Below, piece after piece: positions 55,108 to 55,607 of a DNA stretch of 55,607 nucleotides. A program made the position numbers and the translations under genes. The DNA is from Gammaproteobacteria bacterium. Lineage in GTDB: Bacteria; Pseudomonadota; Gammaproteobacteria; Pseudomonadales; Azotimanducaceae. The notes under the pieces were generated by a model that saw only the letters and a list, made by a program, of their open reading frames with translations, searched no databases and had not been told where the DNA came from. The stretch covers positions 123,333 to 178,939 of the forward strand of contig JAJFJZ010000019.1 of NCBI GenBank assembly GCA_021773565.1, written 5' to 3'. Numbering within the stretch: the first letter of the stretch is position 1; each line of letters starts with the position of its first letter.

Positions 55108-55607
55108 TTGAAGCCTTTTTTGCCCCGTGTGTTACGCAGATTGGAAAGCTGGTTCGGATTTCGCTTTTACATGATTCTGCAACAGCCGCTAAATTTGGGG
55201 TACGGCAGTATTACCGTGCCCGAACACCTGGTTATACGAGAGGCAAATCGGCAAGACCTGGAACAGGCTTTACTGTGCAAGGAGCTGGATATCTCTGGAG
55301 AATTTCTGGAGTCTGCTCTCGCACGGGGAGACCGGTGTTTTGCTGCATTTGATGACGGTAAAATGGTCGCCTATACCTGGCGCACGAAAATCCAGGCACC
55401 ACACCAGGATGTTACCGTGTCTGTGAAACCGCCCTACGTGTACGCGTACAAAGGGTTAACGCTCAAAACGCATCGCGGCCTGCGCTTGAATCCGATTTTA
55501 AATCACGCTGCCAATGGCATATATTTCACCGAGGGCCTCACACACTTTGTTACCTTTACCTCGCCCTACAACGAGGCTTCCCGACGCGCCATGAACGAAT
55601 CGTTTGG
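55108..55607 (+). CDS. GNAT-like acetyltransferase, 5' part
   Basis: The first 166 codons are present; the gene runs off the right edge. TTG 55108 directly follows an in-frame TAA and has GAGGA five bases upstream, so it is very likely the start. The segment LVIREANRQDLEQALLCKELDISGEFLESALARGDRCFAAFDDGKMVAYTWRT has the pattern of a GNAT N-terminal half, with ANGIYFTEGLTHFVTFTSPYNEASRRAMNESF as the region normally placed before the CoA loop end. The acceptor is unknown, and assignment rests on this partial pattern. Confidence 0.6.
   Translation, partial: MKPFLPRVLRRLESWFGFRFYMILQQPLNLGYGSITVPEHLVIREANRQDLEQALLCKELDISGEFLESALARGDRCFAAFDDGKMVAYTWRTKIQAPHQDVTVSVKPPYVYAYKGLTLKTHRGLRLNPILNHAANGIYFTEGLTHFVTFTSPYNEASRRAMNESF

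Overview
This window looks like chromosomal DNA of an aerobic, heterotrophic, probably marine gammaproteobacterium. The evidence is a mid-GC sequence, a TonB receptor start, a SoxR box of enterobacterial type, cysG/cysJIH/cysB-like genes, an Nqr operon, and Na+-coupled transporters of the CNT, NSS and DAACS types. The genus cannot be named from the sequence. The coding density is high: about 50 genes, no rRNA or tRNA, no CRISPR array and no insertion sequence were seen. No gap without a gene exceeds 300 bases.

Layout: (1) 1-183 is the 5' end of a TonB-receptor-like gene running off the left edge. (2) 453-5628 is a pyrimidine/nucleoside unit: dihydropyrimidinase and cytidine deaminase on +, and deoA, nupC-like and rutR-like on -, with a RutR-type operator before deoA. 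(3) 5820-9607 holds a DUF547 protein, a VOC gene behind a textbook SoxR box, soxR overlapping a PLP-dependent lyase, and a PhyH dioxygenase. (4) 9714-18340 holds an aminoacylase-like lipoprotein, a PEP-mutase/ICL-family enzyme, a globin-like protein, a styrene-oxide-isomerase-like membrane protein, a COG3687-type protein, an S9 peptidase, an MFS transporter and an SDR. (5) 18353-25540 holds an NSS transporter, NCS2 purine/uracil permease, deaminase and lipoprotein, divergent from an Ntn-acylase and an aldo/keto reductase. (6) 25556-34215 holds cardiolipin synthase and a diiron protein with a divergent AraC regulator, an SDR, an M20 amidohydrolase, a P450 and an M19 dipeptidase. (7) 34344-43129 holds a DAACS symporter and the sulfate assimilation genes cysG, cysB-like, cysH, cysI and cysJ, with a cupin gene lodged between cysB and cysH inside a 48-bp direct repeat. 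(8) 43313-52128 is the most striking part: an MtrB-like outer-membrane barrel and a ten-heme periplasmic cytochrome, divergent from a compact nqrABCDEF operon that ends in a CBS-domain gene. (9) 52198-55607 holds an M1 aminopeptidase lipoprotein and the start of a GNAT-like gene running off the right edge.

How the parts may work together: much of the window serves nitrogen and carbon scavenging from nucleosides, peptides and N-acyl compounds (hydantoinase-type ring opening, deaminases, M20, M19, S9 and M1 hydrolases, Ntn-acylase, matching permeases). The cys cluster supplies sulfide from sulfate. The Nqr-like complex beside a decaheme cytochrome and barrel suggests a route from NADH through flavins or quinol to an acceptor at or beyond the outer membrane. 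That link is inferred from gene neighbourhood, not shown by the sequence. Start codons were often chosen inside longer open frames because of gene overlap, signal peptides or Shine-Dalgarno spacing; these choices are stated in each entry.
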